The position numbers were made by a program, and so were the translations under genes. Shown one piece after another: positions 9,329-18,033 of a DNA stretch of 64,000 nt. Within the stretch, counting starts at the first letter, position 1; every line of letters starts with the position of its first letter. This DNA is from Pseudomonas sp. Leaf48 (GTDB lineage: Bacteria; Pseudomonadota; Gammaproteobacteria; Pseudomonadales; Pseudomonadaceae): positions 35,738-99,737 of the forward strand of contig NZ_LMLH01000012.1 in assembly GCF_001421885.1 (NCBI RefSeq). The letters are read 5' to 3'. The notes under the pieces were generated by a model. The model saw only the letters and a list, made by a program, of their open reading frames with translations, had not been told where the DNA came from and made no database searches.

Positions 9329-9991
9329 ATGTCCTTCCAGCCCCCATCCGCCTTCGAGCTTGAAATTGCCCGGCGTTACGATCAGGAGCACGCGCGCGTC
9401 TGCCTGCAGCCGCACACGCCAGGCTTGGTCGAGCGTCTGCGGTACTGGCGCGAGGAGCGGCTGGTACGTAATGCGCTCAAGGTCGCTGGTGAACCCGGTC
9501 TGATCCTCGATGTGGCCTGTGGAGTCGGGCGATACTGGCCGGTACTGGCCGGGCACGCCAATCGAGTGATTCTTGCGACTGATCCGTCCCAGGACATTCT
9601 CGATCATGCGCGCACCCACCATCCACAGAGTCTGTTCAAACGGGTCAAGACCTTTCAAAGCTCGGCTTTCGCCATCGGCTTGTCGGAGAATGCGGTTGAC
9701 TGCATTTTTTGCATGCAAGTGTTTCAACACCTCACCACCCGCGAACTTCGTCTGGCGATGCTTGGCGAGTTCCATCGGGTCAGCCGCGATACAGTGATTG
9801 TGGCGGTCCACCTCGATGGTCGCTTCCAGGGACAACATTGCGACGGGGAGGGTGTCGCGACCCGGTCGTTACCGGGTAAGGCCGAAGTGGAAAACGAAAT
9901 CCGGCAGGCGGGTTTCAGTTTGCTCAACCAACAGGATTTCCTGCCCGGTTGCGCGCGGATGCGCGTTTACGTACTGGGCAAGGCCAGCTAG
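9329..9991 (+). CDS. Class I SAM-dependent methyltransferase
   Basis: 220 residues from ATG 9329. Motif I is GLILDVACGVGRYWPVLA near residue 53, followed by an acidic end of strand 2 (ILATDPSQDILDHA) and motif IV-like DCIFCMQVFQHLTT, the Methyltransf_11/25 pattern. The substrate cannot be told from sequence. It lies 71 bp after eptA on the same strand and could share its transcript, which would hint at a cell-envelope substrate, but that is inference only. An upstream in-frame GTG/ATG inside eptA was rejected as a start because the extension has no family-like sequence. Confidence 0.8.
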   Translation: MSFQPPSAFELEIARRYDQEHARVCLQPHTPGLVERLRYWREERLVRNALKVAGEPGLILDVACGVGRYWPVLAGHANRVILATDPSQDILDHARTHHPQSLFKRVKTFQSSAFAIGLSENAVDCIFCMQVFQHLTTRELRLAMLGEFHRVSRDTVIVAVHLDGRFQGQHCDGEGVATRSLPGKAEVENEIRQAGFSLLNQQDFLPGCARMRVYVLGKAS

Positions 9992-10114
9992 CGTCGATTT
10001 GTCGGACTATTCTTGGTATCAGGCACGAATTTTCGCTAACGCTCTTGTTCAGTGGATGCGCGGAAATCGCCGGGGGCGATATATACTGCGCGCCATTCTT
10101 CAAGGGAGAGCCGT

Positions 10115-11248
10115 GTGGCCATCGATATTCACTGGATTCGCGACAACGATAGCCTCGGTCGGCTTTGTACCGAGTGGCAGCAGCTGCCATTCGTTGCCCT
10201 CGATACCGAATTCATGCGGGTCGACACGTTCTACCCCATCGCCGGCCTGCTGCAGATTGGCGATGGCGTTCGCGCTTACCTGATCGACCCGCTGACCATC
10301 GACAACTGGCAACCCCTGGCCGCGCTGCTGGAAAACCCGGCCGTGGTCAAAGTGGTGCACGCCTGCAGCGAGGATCTCGAGGTCCTGTTGCGCCTGACCG
10401 GCAGCCTGCCGGCCCCGTTGTTCGATACACAACTGGCCGCCGCGTATCTGAACCTGGGTTTCTCCATGGGCTATTCGCGACTGGTGCAGGAAGTGCTCGG
10501 CATCGACCTGCCCAAGGGTGAAACCCGTTCCGACTGGCTGCAGCGGCCGTTGTCCGACACCCAGATCAGCTACGCCGCCGAAGATGCCTTGCACCTGGCG
10601 GAAGTTTTCGTACAGCTACGTCCGAAGCTTTCCGATGACAAATACGCCTGGGTGCTCGAGGACGGTGCCGAGCTGGTGGCTAACCTGCGCCGCGAAACCG
10701 ACCCATACGAGGTCTATCGCGACGCCAAGCTGGCCTGGAAACTGTCCCGCGCCCAGCTCGCCGTACTGCGTGAACTCTGCGCCTGGCGCGAACAGCAAGC
10801 CCGGGCCCGTGATTTGCCACGCAATCGTATTATTCGTGAACACTCACTGTGGCCACTGGCGCGCACGCAGCCGGACAACCTCGGTGCCTTGGCGAAAATC
10901 GAAGACATGCACCCGCGTACCGTGCGTCAGGACGGCGAGTTTCTGCTTGATCTGATCAAGCGCTCTGGCAGTGTGTCGCCTGATCAGTGGCCGCCAGCCG
11001 TGCCGGAGCCGTTGCCGGTGGACGCTGCCGTATTGCTCAAGCAACTCAAAGCCATCGGCCAGGCCGAGGCCGAGCGCCTGAACATCGCGCCGGAACTGAT
11101 GCTGCGCAAGAAAACCCTGGAAGCGCTGCTCAAGAGCGGTTTCCCCAATGGTCCCTACCAATTGCCTGATTCGCTGCGTGGCTGGCGCCGCGAATTGATG
11201 GGCCAGGCGCTGCTCGACAGCCTGGCCACCGCCGGAGAACAGCCTTGA
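10115..11248 (+). CDS. rnd: Ribonuclease D
   Basis: 377 residues from GTG 10115, preceded by AGGGAG at 10103-10108. The DEDD 3'-5' exonuclease domain shows motif Exo[11 protein letters not shown], Exo[14 protein letters not shown] and Exo[12 protein letters not shown]; two HRDC domains follow (around [16 protein letters not shown] and the C-terminal [14 protein letters not shown]). RNase D trims tRNA and other stable RNA precursors. It overlaps the next gene by 4 bp, so the two are translationally coupled. Confidence 0.95.
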   Translation: MAIDIHWIRDNDSLGRLCTEWQQLPFVALDTEFMRVDTFYPIAGLLQIGDGVRAYLIDPLTIDNWQPLAALLENPAVVKVVHACSEDLEVLLRLTGSLPAPLFDTQLAAAYLNLGFSMGYSRLVQEVLGIDLPKGETRSDWLQRPLSDTQISYAAEDALHLAEVFVQLRPKLSDDKYAWVLEDGAELVANLRRETDPYEVYRDAKLAWKLSRAQLAVLRELCAWREQQARARDLPRNRIIREHSLWPLARTQPDNLGALAKIEDMHPRTVRQDGEFLLDLIKRSGSVSPDQWPPAVPEPLPVDAAVLLKQLKAIGQAEAERLNIAPELMLRKKTLEALLKSGFPNGPYQLPDSLRGWRRELMGQALLDSLATAGEQP

Positions 11249-11538
11249 AACGTATTTGCTCCATCTACCGCAGCTCGAAGAGAAACGAAATGTACCTGTA
11301 TGTGCTCAAGAGCGATGCTCTGGAGCGCGTGCCGGAGACTTTGATGGCCGCCTTCGGCAAAGCCATCCATGCTTTTGACCTGGTGCTGACGCCCGAGCGC
11401 AAATTGTCGCGCGAAGACATTGCCGTCGTGCTGGAGAACCTGGAAAAACAGGGTTATCACCTGCAGATGCCTCCGGCCGAGGATGAATATATCGAGCACT
11501 TGCCGGAAGAACTGCTGCGCCGCAACGACCCGATGTAA
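11245..11538 (+). CDS. ycgL: YcgL domain protein (UPF0745)
   Basis: 97 residues starting at TTG 11245, which shares the TTGA with the rnd stop codon. [20 protein letters not shown] is the conserved YcgL N-terminus, confirming the unusual TTG start; the small alpha/beta domain continues with [22 protein letters not shown]. The function is unknown in the family; the rnd-ycgL order is widely conserved in gammaproteobacteria and suggests an RNA-related role. Confidence 0.9.
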   Translation: MKRICSIYRSSKRNEMYLYVLKSDALERVPETLMAAFGKAIHAFDLVLTPERKLSREDIAVVLENLEKQGYHLQMPPAEDEYIEHLPEELLRRNDPM

Positions 11539-11658
11539 AACCCAGACAGGTTCTGTTCAGAGCCTTTATGAAACACTGGAAGGATTTTCGCGGTGGCCGT
11601 GACGACGTTGTGAAGCGTTGTCGGCGGCCATCTGCACTGTTTTTGAAAGGTTTGAAGC

Positions 11659-12591
11659 ATGCGCGTTCTGATTGCCGAACACGACCACCCCGTCTACGCC
11701 CGGTTGTTGCGCGAGGCTGCGCCGGATCTGAAGGTGCTGACCAGCGGTGATTCCGCCGAACTGGCCAGTCAGGCCGCCGATTGCCCGGTCTGGCTTGGTC
11801 AACCTGATCTGCTGGCCACGCTGTTGCGTCAGGGCCACCAGCCCCAATGGCTGCAATCGACCTGGGCAGGCATCACTCCACTGCTGGCCGACGGTTTGCC
11901 TCGCCACTATCGGCTGACCCGCGCAGTGGGGATTTTCGGTCAGGTCATGGCCGAATATGTACTGACCTACATGCTCGGTCATGAACGTGAAGTGCTGGCG
12001 CGACTGGTCAGCCAGGTCGAGCGCAAGTGGGACAATCGCGCAAGCCGCAGTCTGGCGGGGCGCAAGGTGCTGATTGTGGGCACCGGTGATATCGGCCAGC
12101 GTGTGGCGCAGTTCCTCGTGCCGTTTGGCGTTGAACTGTACGGCATCGCCAGCAGCGCCCGTGAGCAGGCCCCCTTTATCGAAGTCGGTGCACTGGCGGA
12201 TCTGCCGCGACTGGTCGGCGACGCGGACTATGTGGTCAATCTGCTCCCCAATACCCCGGACACCCACGATATTTACGATGCCGCGCTGTTCAGGCAATTC
12301 AAGCCGACCGGGCTGTTTATCAACGTCGGACGCGGTGTCGCCGTGGTCGATGCGGACCTGGTCGAGGCCTTGAAAGAAGGGCATCTGGCTGGCGCGATAA
12401 TCGACGTGTGCCGCCAGGAGCCGTTGCCGCAACGACACCCATTCTGGACTGCCTGGGGGTTGCTGTTGACCGGCCACAGCTCGGCACCGACTTCACCTGC
12501 GATGATGGTACAGCTGTTCCTCGAGAACCTGCGGGCGTATCAGGCGGGCGAAGGGATGCGCGGGGAAGTGGATTTCGATCGCGGGTATTAA
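11659..12591 (+). CDS. NAD(P)-dependent D-2-hydroxyacid dehydrogenase
   Basis: 310 residues from ATG 11659 (AAAGG upstream). The Rossmann domain carries GTGDIGQRVAQFL near residue 138; the signature NVGRGVAVVDADLVEAL and catalytic Arg (INVGRG region), Glu (CRQEPLP) and His (TGHSSAPT) follow the D-isomer dehydrogenase family. The sequence resembles the GhrA/YcdW-like glyoxylate/hydroxypyruvate reductase branch, in which the helix after the glycine motif is short. The family reduces 2-oxoacids such as glyoxylate. It follows ycgL by 120 bp on the same strand. Confidence 0.88.
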   Translation: MRVLIAEHDHPVYARLLREAAPDLKVLTSGDSAELASQAADCPVWLGQPDLLATLLRQGHQPQWLQSTWAGITPLLADGLPRHYRLTRAVGIFGQVMAEYVLTYMLGHEREVLARLVSQVERKWDNRASRSLAGRKVLIVGTGDIGQRVAQFLVPFGVELYGIASSAREQAPFIEVGALADLPRLVGDADYVVNLLPNTPDTHDIYDAALFRQFKPTGLFINVGRGVAVVDADLVEALKEGHLAGAIIDVCRQEPLPQRHPFWTAWGLLLTGHSSAPTSPAMMVQLFLENLRAYQAGEGMRGEVDFDRGY

Positions 12592-12606
12592 AATCACCCC
12601 AATCGA

Positions 12607-12698
12607 CTGTGGGAGCGGGCTTGCTCGCAAAGGCGGTGTGTCAGCCAGCATAAATGTCGACTGGTTCACCACCTTTGCGAGCAAGCCCGCTCCCACAG
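12607..12698. repeat. Paired REP elements (REPIN) between convergent genes
   Basis: Two inverted arms of the CTGTGGGAGCGGGCTTGCTC family, about 32 bp each, separated by a short AT-richer centre. It sits between the convergent dehydrogenase and nitroreductase genes, where it can act as a transcript-end stabiliser or bidirectional terminator. Confidence 0.92.
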
Positions 12699-12716
12699 GA
12701 GGGGATGCTGTGGGAG

Positions 12717-13310
12717 TTAGAGGGTGAAATCACCCTCGGCCGCCAGCTCGCTCAGCGGCTGCCGCGGGCTTGGCGCTTCGCGGGCCTGCAGGTAGTCCGC
12801 CAGGCTTGCCTTGTCACCCAGCTTGCCGACCGCAACGGCGGCGTGCAGGGCGTAGCCTTCAGGAATGTTCAGCTCCTTGCGGGTCAGTTCCTGGTCGAAG
12901 CCGGCCATGCCATGGGTGTGCCAGCCGCTGATGCTCGCTTGCAGCGCCAGGTGGCCCCAGGCCGAGCCTGTGTCGAAGGTATGCCACAAGGCCGGGGTTT
13001 CTTCGGTGGCACCGGGTGCGGCGAAGGTGGTCTTCGAGATCACAATCACCAGGGCCGAGGCGTGTTGCGCCCAACTGCGGTTGAACTCGTTCAGCAAACC
13101 CAGGTAACGCTCCCAGTTCGGTGTATCGCGACGGGCGTAAAGAAAGCGCCAAGGCTGCGAGTTATACGCCGATGGCGCCCAGCGTGCGGCTTCGAAGAAG
13201 CTCAGCAGGGTCTCGACGGGAATGGCTTCGCCGGTGAAGGCGCGAGGGGACCAGCGATCAGTGAACTGCGGGTGAATGGCGTATTCGGCAACGCGTGGGT
13301 TGGCACTCAT
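12717..13310 (-). CDS. Nitroreductase family protein
   Basis: 197 residues from ATG 13310, with AAGGAA at 13317-13322. FMN-binding nitroreductase motifs: RWSPRAFTGEAIP near the N-terminus, EAARWAPSAYNSQPWRFLYA (FMN phosphate/isoalloxazine contacts) and the C-terminal GKLGDKASLADYLQARE. The fold uses NAD(P)H and FMN to reduce nitroaromatics or quinones; the physiological substrate is unknown. It is divergent from the YcgN-type gene. Confidence 0.9.
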   Translation of the reverse strand: MSANPRVAEYAIHPQFTDRWSPRAFTGEAIPVETLLSFFEAARWAPSAYNSQPWRFLYARRDTPNWERYLGLLNEFNRSWAQHASALVIVISKTTFAAPGATEETPALWHTFDTGSAWGHLALQASISGWHTHGMAGFDQELTRKELNIPEGYALHAAVAVGKLGDKASLADYLQAREAPSPRQPLSELAAEGDFTL

Positions 13311-13586
13311 CAAGAGATTCCTTGCTACGTTTGAAAGAGAGTTGTCTGAAACCTGCGGGCGCAGTTGAGCTGGGCGATGAGGTTTGTCGAGAGCCTGGCA
13401 GACTACTGCAATGCAACGCGGTCGAGCGTTTATGGCACGCGGGTATGGCTCCTTGCGATTGGCAAAGCTACTTGGCAGCGCAATAACTGACAAGTGCGAT
13501 GTACCGACAGTCGCCAATGCTTGGCCCAACGGGCCGGGGGCACTAGACTGGCGGCCTTTTCACCACCTGATGTTGATGCTCGAGCC

Positions 13587-14036
13587 ATGGCCGCCAAAGT
13601 CGAACCGTTCTGGATACGCAAAACCCTCGATCAACTCGATCAAGAGGAATGGGAATCGCTGTGCGACGGCTGCGGCCTGTGCTGCCTGCAAAAGCTTGAA
13701 GATGAAGACGACAACAGCGTCTATTACACGCGCATCGCCTGCAAACTGCTGGACCTGAAAACCTGTCAGTGCACTGACTACCCTAATCGTCGTGACTTCG
13801 TGCCGGACTGCATCCAGCTCACGCCGGGCAAGGCCGACGAGTTCAAGTGGCTGCCACCGACCTGTGGCTATCGCCTGGTCAGCGAAGGCAAGGATCTGCC
13901 GCTGTGGCATCACCTGGTGTGCGGTGATCGCGATGCCGTGCACCACGAGCGCATCTCCCAGTCCGGGCGCATGCTGGCCGAAGGCAGCGTGCCGGAAGAT
14001 GATTGGGAAGATCACCTGATTTTCCGGGCGGGCTGA
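13587..14036 (+). CDS. ycgN: YcgN family cysteine cluster protein (UPF0260)
   Basis: 149 residues from ATG 13587. Cysteines cluster as [11 protein letters not shown], then [14 protein letters not shown] and PDC, the zinc/iron-chelating YkgJ-type pattern. [20 protein letters not shown] is the typical YcgN N-terminus. The function is unknown; the family probably binds a metal ion or Fe-S cluster. An in-frame upstream extension (from 13494) lacks family sequence and was not used. Confidence 0.9.
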   Translation: MAAKVEPFWIRKTLDQLDQEEWESLCDGCGLCCLQKLEDEDDNSVYYTRIACKLLDLKTCQCTDYPNRRDFVPDCIQLTPGKADEFKWLPPTCGYRLVSEGKDLPLWHHLVCGDRDAVHHERISQSGRMLAEGSVPEDDWEDHLIFRAG

Positions 14037-14072
14037 TCGCCCGGGGTTTTAGCGTTTCACGAAGGAGTGTGT

Positions 14073-15302
14073 ATGGCTGTGGGATGGCGGCTGGCGTTGG
14101 CTTGTGGATTTCTGACCCTGGGTTCGCCCGTGTGGGCGGCGAACAAGGTTGATCTGGATTATCACGTGCGCTTGCTGCCGCAGAGCGATCAGGCCGAAGT
14201 GCGCCTTACCCTGGCCCAGGGTTCGGCAGTGCGCAGTCTGGATTTCGACCTTGGTGACGGCAGCCATTACAGTGATTTCAAGGCCGATGGCCAATGGCAG
14301 CTGACGCCGGGCAGCCAAGCACGGGGCGTTTGGCAACCAGGCGCCGACAAGGCCAGCCTGACCTATCGCGTGCGCATCAGCCACGGGCGCAACAATGGCA
14401 GCTTCGATAGCCGTATGACCCCGACCTGGGCCTTGATGCGCGGTGACGACCTGGTGCCGCCGGCCCGACTCGATCAGCAGGATGGCGTCGAATTGGTGGC
14501 GCGCCTTGAGTTTGAACTGCCCAGTGGCTGGAAAAGCGTCGAAACCGCCTGGCCGCGCATCGGCACGAACAAATTCCGCATCGATAATCCCTCCCGCCTG
14601 TTCGACCGGCCCACGGGCTGGATGCTCGCCGGCCACCTCGGCAGCCGGCGCACGCGGCTTGGGGAAACCGAAGTCACCGTCGCCTCTCCCCAGGGGCAGG
14701 GCATGCGCCGCATGGATGTGCTGACCATGCTGACCTTCGTCTGGCCCCAGGTACAGGCGGTTTATTCCCGACACCCGACCAAACTGCTGATTGTCGGCGC
14801 CAGCGATCCCATGTGGCGAGGCAGCCAGGCGGCACATGAGTCGATCTACCTCAACAGCCGTCTGCCGCTGGTCAGCGAAAGCGGCACCAGCGTCCTGGTG
14901 CGTGAACTGGCTCAGCTGTGCGGGAGAATCAACGACACGCAGCGCAGTGACTGGATCAGCGAAGGTCTTGCCGAGTATTACGCCATCGAACTGGTGCGGC
15001 GGGCCGGCGGCATGAGCGATGAGCGGTACGAAAGTCTGCACGCCAAGCTGATCAAGACAGGCCAGAAGGTCACGACCTTGCGCGTTGAATCGGCGAGCCC
15101 GGCGCAGGTGGCCAGGGCGGTGGTGTTATTGCAAGAGCTGGATCGCGAGATTCGCCTGAAAACCCACAACAAGCGTTCGCTCGATGATGTGCTGCGTGGG
15201 GTGATGCGCCTGGAGAACGTTGATACCAAGGCGTTTGTGCAGCTCAGCGAGAGTGTGATCGGGGATTCGTCGAAGGTACTGGATACCGAGTTGCTTCAGT
15301 AA
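14073..15302 (+). CDS. Exported M61-peptidase-like protein with degenerate zinc motif
   Basis: 409 residues from ATG 14073, placed by GAAGGAG at 14061-14067. A signal peptide (VGWRLALACGFLTLGSPVWA, cleaved after WAA) is followed by a beta-rich N-domain and a region with the M61 glycyl-aminopeptidase layout, including SEGLAEYYAIEL where M61 enzymes have the downstream glutamate. At the place of HExxH the sequence is R277-E-L-A-Q281, so both zinc histidines are missing; the protein is probably not a metallopeptidase. It may be a periplasmic binding or scaffold protein. It lies 36 bp after ycgN, likely cotranscribed. Confidence 0.72.
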   Translation: MAVGWRLALACGFLTLGSPVWAANKVDLDYHVRLLPQSDQAEVRLTLAQGSAVRSLDFDLGDGSHYSDFKADGQWQLTPGSQARGVWQPGADKASLTYRVRISHGRNNGSFDSRMTPTWALMRGDDLVPPARLDQQDGVELVARLEFELPSGWKSVETAWPRIGTNKFRIDNPSRLFDRPTGWMLAGHLGSRRTRLGETEVTVASPQGQGMRRMDVLTMLTFVWPQVQAVYSRHPTKLLIVGASDPMWRGSQAAHESIYLNSRLPLVSESGTSVLVRELAQLCGRINDTQRSDWISEGLAEYYAIELVRRAGGMSDERYESLHAKLIKTGQKVTTLRVESASPAQVARAVVLLQELDREIRLKTHNKRSLDDVLRGVMRLENVDTKAFVQLSESVIGDSSKVLDTELLQ

Positions 15303-15309
15303 CTCGGCT

Positions 15310-15357
15310 ATCGCTGGCGAGCCAGCTCCCACAAGTGGAACCTGGCTTGCCGGCGAT
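15310..15357. repeat. REP-like inverted repeat between convergent genes
   Basis: Imperfect hairpin ATCGCTGGCGAGCCAG / CTGGCTTGCCGGCGAT. It belongs to the variant REP family with GCTGGCGA cores (compare 32427-32515 and 33779-33868) and lies directly after the stop codon of the M61-like gene. Confidence 0.75.
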
Positions 15358-15387
15358 GAGGCCATCAGCCTCACCAGAACGCTTGGA

Positions 15388-15765
15388 TCAGACCCCGGCT
15401 TTCGGCGATTGCAGCGAATCATTGCCCGTGACAGTTGCCGTTTTTGTCGCGGCCTCGGCATTGGCCTTCAACTGGCTCAACTCTTCCCCGGCCCGCTGGA
15501 TTTTCGCCCGCACGTTGTTCATGTCCTGACGGCTTTTTTCCAGCAGGCTTTTCGCCGAGCTATGGCCAGTGATGCCGCGGGCCAGGGCGACGCCGCCAAT
15601 GGCCACCTGGATCAAACCGAAAATACCGCCGCGGCGCAGGCCTTTACCGACCATCACAACGCCGCCCGCCAGGGAACCGATGCGTTCCCAGCCCTGCACG
15701 TTTTGCTCGGATGGGCTCTGGAAAGGTGTGGATTCGATACGCTCGACGCGCTTGAGTTCGCTCAT
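15388..15765 (-). CDS. Small inner-membrane protein, DUF2892-like
   Basis: 125 residues from ATG 15765 with GGAG just upstream. The middle shows two hydrophobic, glycine-rich helices (IGSLAGGVVMVGKGLRRGG and FGLIQVAIGGVALARGITG) as in YgaP-type DUF2892 domains. The last 50 residues (AKSLLEKSRQDMNNVRAKIQ and on) are amphipathic and likely form a cytoplasmic or periplasmic coiled coil. No function is known; monocistronic. Confidence 0.75.
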   Translation of the reverse strand: MSELKRVERIESTPFQSPSEQNVQGWERIGSLAGGVVMVGKGLRRGGIFGLIQVAIGGVALARGITGHSSAKSLLEKSRQDMNNVRAKIQRAGEELSQLKANAEAATKTATVTGNDSLQSPKAGV

Positions 15766-15857
15766 GATCTGACTCCAGGCAGGAAGGGTTGATTCAGTAA
15801 TGGATAGTTAAGCTGACTGCCGAAACGGCCAGCTTGTTCCATCGGATGTGCGGCACT

Positions 15858-16328
15858 TCAGCGGAATTTCGGCCCGGATCGGGTATTGAGACCCTTGGCC
15901 ATGCGGTCATAGAGCACGACGTTGACGGTGGCCGCCAGGTTCATGCAGCCGGTGGTCGGGATGTACACCACGTCTTCGCACCAGTCGCGAATCTCTTGAT
16001 CCAGCGAACCGTCCTCGGGGCCGAAGATGTACAGCGCGCGATCCGGGTGAGTGTATTCAGGCAGCGCCCGGGCGCCGTCGACAAGTTCAACGGCAACGGG
16101 CACGCAGCCCAGGGGCAGGATTTTCTTCAGGTCGTCGATGCCAATCAGCGGAATGTCGTAGTGGACTCGCTTGGTATCGGTGACGAAGTCAGCGGCGCGT
16201 TCATAGCGCTTGCCGGTATAGAACACCGACGCCACGCCATAACAGCCAGCGGCGCGCATCACCGAACCGACGTTCTCCGGTGATTTTGGGTTGTACAAAC
16301 CGATGCAGCTGTACCGTTTGTCTGCCAC
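15858..16328 (-). CDS. TrmH/SpoU family RNA 2'-O-methyltransferase
   Basis: 156 residues from GTG 16328, where the family N-terminus begins (ADKRYSCIGLYNPKSPENVG). SPOUT knot motifs are present: motif 1 NPKSPENVGSVMRAAG, motif 2 LYIFGPEDGSLDQEI and motif 3 IPTTGCMNLAATVNVVLYD. Such proteins methylate ribose in tRNA or rRNA using SAM; which nucleotide is modified cannot be said, as it lacks the C-terminal extension of TrmJ and the N-terminal domain of RlmB. In-frame sequence further upstream runs into a REP element and was rejected. Confidence 0.88.
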   Translation of the reverse strand: MADKRYSCIGLYNPKSPENVGSVMRAAGCYGVASVFYTGKRYERAADFVTDTKRVHYDIPLIGIDDLKKILPLGCVPVAVELVDGARALPEYTHPDRALYIFGPEDGSLDQEIRDWCEDVVYIPTTGCMNLAATVNVVLYDRMAKGLNTRSGPKFR

Positions 16329-16417
16329 GAGCGAAGCGCCTTTCAGGAAAAAAGCGCGATTATACGGGGAATGGGTGGCAGTGGTCTGTTCGCAGATTAG
16401 TGGTGTCTGCGCAATTG

Positions 16418-16514
16418 CCTTCGCGAGCAAGCCCGCTCCCACACTGGACCTGAAGCGCACATAAATTGAGTGCTCACCTCCAATCCACTGTGGGAGCGGG
16501 CTTGCTCGCGAAGG
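16418..16514. repeat. Paired REP elements (REPIN)
   Basis: Inverted arms CCTTCGCGAGCAAGCCCGCT and its complement about 90 bp apart end to end, upstream of the methylase gene and just downstream of yajD. Confidence 0.92.
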
Positions 16515-16538
16515 GGCCGGTTCAGGCGCTAAAAATCT

Positions 16539-16910
16539 TCAGTCTTCCTTTTTCATCAACCCGGCCAAAGCCGCAAACGGATTGTGCGTCGCCTTGGCGA
16601 TTTTTGGTGTGCTCAGCGAGCCTTCGCCGAAGTACTGCTGGTCGGTATATCGAGAGTGCTCGTTATCGTGGCAATACAGGCACAACAATTCCCAGTTCGA
16701 GCCGTCCTGCGGGTTGTTGTCGTGGTTGTGGTCGCGGTGGTGCACGGTCAGTTCGCTCAGGCGCTTGCCGGAAAACTCACGGGCGCAGCGGCCGCACACG
16801 TGCGGGTACATCTTCAGGGCTTTGTCGCGGTAGCCCATTTCCTTGTCGCGCTGGTTGTCGGCAAGGATGCGATCCAGCTTCGAAGTGTTGGTCGGGGTGG
16901 ACGAACTCAT
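16539..16910 (-). CDS. yajD: YajD family HNH nuclease
   Basis: 123 residues from ATG 16910. The N-terminus DRILADNQRDKEMGYRDKAL and the HNH core are clear: CGRCAREF, LTVHHRDHNHDNNP with tandem histidines, NWELLCLYCHDNEHSR giving the second zinc-cysteine pair. The role of chromosomal YajD is unknown; it is a housekeeping-type protein and not linked here to a defence or homing context. Confidence 0.92.
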   Translation of the reverse strand: MSSSTPTNTSKLDRILADNQRDKEMGYRDKALKMYPHVCGRCAREFSGKRLSELTVHHRDHNHDNNPQDGSNWELLCLYCHDNEHSRYTDQQYFGEGSLSTPKIAKATHNPFAALAGLMKKED

Positions 16911-16960
16911 GGGTTCACCTTTGTAGAAAGACTAATGACAGTTATAGGGTGAAGTTTAGC

Positions 16961-17647
16961 CTAGCCCTTGAGCTTCTCGGCAATCCAGATGGTGTGACGG
17001 GTGCCTTTGTTGCCATGGGCGAAGACCTGGACTTCCTCGGCCTTGAAGCCAGCTTTTTTCAGCTTGTCGGAAAATTGCCGATCGGCGCTGGCCGACCACA
17101 CGGCCAGCACGCCCTTGAGCCGCAAGGCTTTGGCGCAGGCCGCCAGGCCTCCTGCGGAGTACAACCAGCTGTTGGCCTTCTGGGTCAGTCCTTCAGGGCC
17201 GTTGTCGACATCGAGCATGATCGCATCAAAACCCTGTGGCTCGGCTTGCAGTACCTTGGCGACGTCTTCCATGCGAATTACCGTGCGTGGGTCGAGCAGC
17301 GGCTTGCCGGCCTTTTCGCCCAAGGGCCCGCGGTTCCACTCGACCACGCCTGGCACCAGCTCGGCCACCACCACTTCGGCGCTCTTGCCCAGGTGCTTGA
17401 GCGCGGAGGCGAGGGTGAAGCCCATGCCCAGTCCGCCGATGAGCACCCGTGAATTCGGTCGGCCAGCGACTTTGCGGCAAGGGATCTCGGCCAGGGCGTC
17501 TTCGGAGCCGTGCATACGGGTGTTCATTAATTGCCCGCCGTCACCGCCCTGGATCTTGATGACGAAATCCTCGCCGTACTCGAACAGGCACAGGGCGCCG
17601 CCGTTTTCAGGAATAGGGGTGGTGTCGAGCAGAACAAAACGTTTCAT
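16961..17647 (-). CDS. Spermidine-synthase-like methyltransferase-fold protein
   Basis: 228 residues from ATG 17647. The Rossmann fold carries RVLIGGLGMGFTLASALKH (SAM/dcSAM glycine loop), VVVAELVPGVVEWN and FDAIMLDVDNGPEGL, as in SpeE-related proteins. The short length and the DVDNGP rather than a DSTDP active-site motif argue against true spermidine synthase activity. It may be a methyltransferase or inactive paralogue. A GTG 9 bp upstream is an alternative start. Confidence 0.75.
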   Translation of the reverse strand: MKRFVLLDTTPIPENGGALCLFEYGEDFVIKIQGGDGGQLMNTRMHGSEDALAEIPCRKVAGRPNSRVLIGGLGMGFTLASALKHLGKSAEVVVAELVPGVVEWNRGPLGEKAGKPLLDPRTVIRMEDVAKVLQAEPQGFDAIMLDVDNGPEGLTQKANSWLYSAGGLAACAKALRLKGVLAVWSASADRQFSDKLKKAGFKAEEVQVFAHGNKGTRHTIWIAEKLKG

Positions 17648-17742
17648 GGGGCTCACTTGAAGAAAATTGGCAGAACTCAGGAGGGCAAACCGACGCAGTT
17701 GGGAGTAGCCTGTTTATGACGACAAGGCCAACGGAGCCATTG

Positions 17743-18033
17743 ATGAAGCGCACCATTCTAACGGTCATTGCCCTGGCCGCGCTCTCGATAACTGCAGCGC
17801 AGGCCCAACAGCTGCAAACCATTCCTGTCAGCCCCGCGTCGACGCTCGGTGCTCCCGGCACTGCGACGCCTACACCATATCCGCAGATCAGCCCCGCACC
17901 TTTGCCCAGGGTTGGCCCAGGCAGCAGCGGTCCGCCGTTGGTGCCGATGGAAATGCCCAGCCCGCCGAGCAAAGACCAGCCGTTGCCAGGGCTTACACCG
18001 CAACCACCGAAAGCCAAGTCGCCGGGCGGTTAA
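17743..18033 (+). CDS. Small exported proline-rich protein
   Basis: 96 residues from ATG 17743 (GGAG at 17733). A signal peptide (KRTILTVIALAALSITAAQA) precedes a low-complexity tail rich in Pro, Gly and Ser (PTPYPQISPAPLPRVGPG). No fold or family function is recognised. Its stop codon overlaps that of the convergent cyclic-nucleotide-domain gene by 4 bp (TTAA at 18030-18033). Confidence 0.72.
   Translation: MKRTILTVIALAALSITAAQAQQLQTIPVSPASTLGAPGTATPTPYPQISPAPLPRVGPGSSGPPLVPMEMPSPPSKDQPLPGLTPQPPKAKSPGG

Noticed and set aside
16539..16910. HNH gene as homing endonuclease or defence nuclease
   Set aside because: It matches the chromosomal YajD family and is not inserted in another gene or next to defence genes.
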